DNA of 50,000 nucleotides from Paratrimastix pyriformis. Taxonomy: Eukaryota > Preaxostyla > Paratrimastigidae. A model generated the notes under the pieces. It did no database searches. It saw nothing but the letters and a program-made list of their open reading frames with translations, and was not told the DNA's origin. Both the position numbers and the translations under genes were made by a program. This document shows positions 49,731-50,000 of this stretch, piece after piece. Numbering within the stretch: the first letter of the stretch is position 1; every line of letters begins with the position of its first letter. The stretch lies in the NCBI GenBank assembly GCA_027972325.1, contig JAPMOS010000122.1, positions 1-50,000 of the forward strand, read 5' to 3'.

Positions 49731-50000
49731 GTCAGTCCCGCCCCTCTTACAAGCCCCTCATCCAAGCCGCCGCCACCACGTCCTCCTCCTCCCCCCCCAC
49801 GCGCATCAGGCATCACGCATCACCCTCGGGTTCTTCACCGTCCCTAGGAGAGGGAGTGACGCGTTCACCTGCATTTCACCGCCACCGTCACCGCCATCAC
49901 CTCATCCCCTCCTCCCTCCCTCCCTCCCTCCCTCCTCCCTCCCTCCCTCCCTCCTCCCTCCCTCCCTCCCTCCCTCCCTCCCTCCCTCCCTCCCTCCCTC
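49731..50000 (+). other. Intron running off the window, ending in a CCCTCCCT repeat
   Basis: Starts at donor GTCAGT after exon 49647-49730. From about 49911 it is tandem CCCT/CCT sequence. No further exon is visible. Confidence 0.7.

Overview
The window is nuclear DNA of a GC-rich, intron-rich microbial eukaryote. It has spliced genes with short introns (often 45-300 nt), eukaryotic-type tRNA genes, a Prp3 spliceosome gene, a very large IQ/tryptophan-repeat protein of the Sfi1 (centrin-binding) kind, and a receptor-like protein built from exon-encoded modules. A free-living flagellate is a reasonable guess from the basal-body-type protein. The species cannot be fixed from the sequence alone.

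Layout. (1) 1-2161, + strand: the last two exons of a Prp3-like gene, preceded by a long repeat-filled intron. (2) 2707-4376, - strand: a three-exon gene for a 518-residue single-pass membrane protein with one EGF-like domain and a proline-rich tail. (3) 4402-5217: an almost perfectly palindromic MITE-like element with TA at each edge, sitting between this gene and its divergent neighbour. (4) 5505-20843, + strand: a 52-exon gene for a predicted 3,054-residue cell-surface protein: signal peptide, C-type lectin domain, 16 EGF-like and 29 sushi-like modules, one membrane span and a Ser/Thr/Pro-rich tail. (5) 20844-21489: a convergent spacer with tRNA-Pro(CGG). (6) 21490 to about 46742, - strand: a giant gene of roughly 40 exons and about 3,500 residues, Sfi1-like. 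One of its introns holds tRNA-Pro(AGG) on the same strand and another holds tRNA-Leu(CAG) on the opposite strand. Its introns also carry a LINE remnant, an interspersed repeat family and long ATC arrays. (7) 47167 to beyond the window end, + strand: the first eight exons of an unrecognised protein, divergent from the giant gene.

The exon models come from reading both strands by eye. Splice sites were accepted when phase carried through and the joined peptide kept its domain pattern. The 52 exons of the receptor gene add up to an exact multiple of three.

Three things stand out. Nearly every inferred intron starts GTCYGY (mostly GTCCGT/C) instead of GTRAGT, in all five protein genes, which predicts an altered U1 snRNA. 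Many introns contain decayed copies of the edge of their neighbouring exon, often next to ATC arrays. The receptor gene has grown by tandem copying of phase 1-1 exons and of whole seven-exon cassettes.
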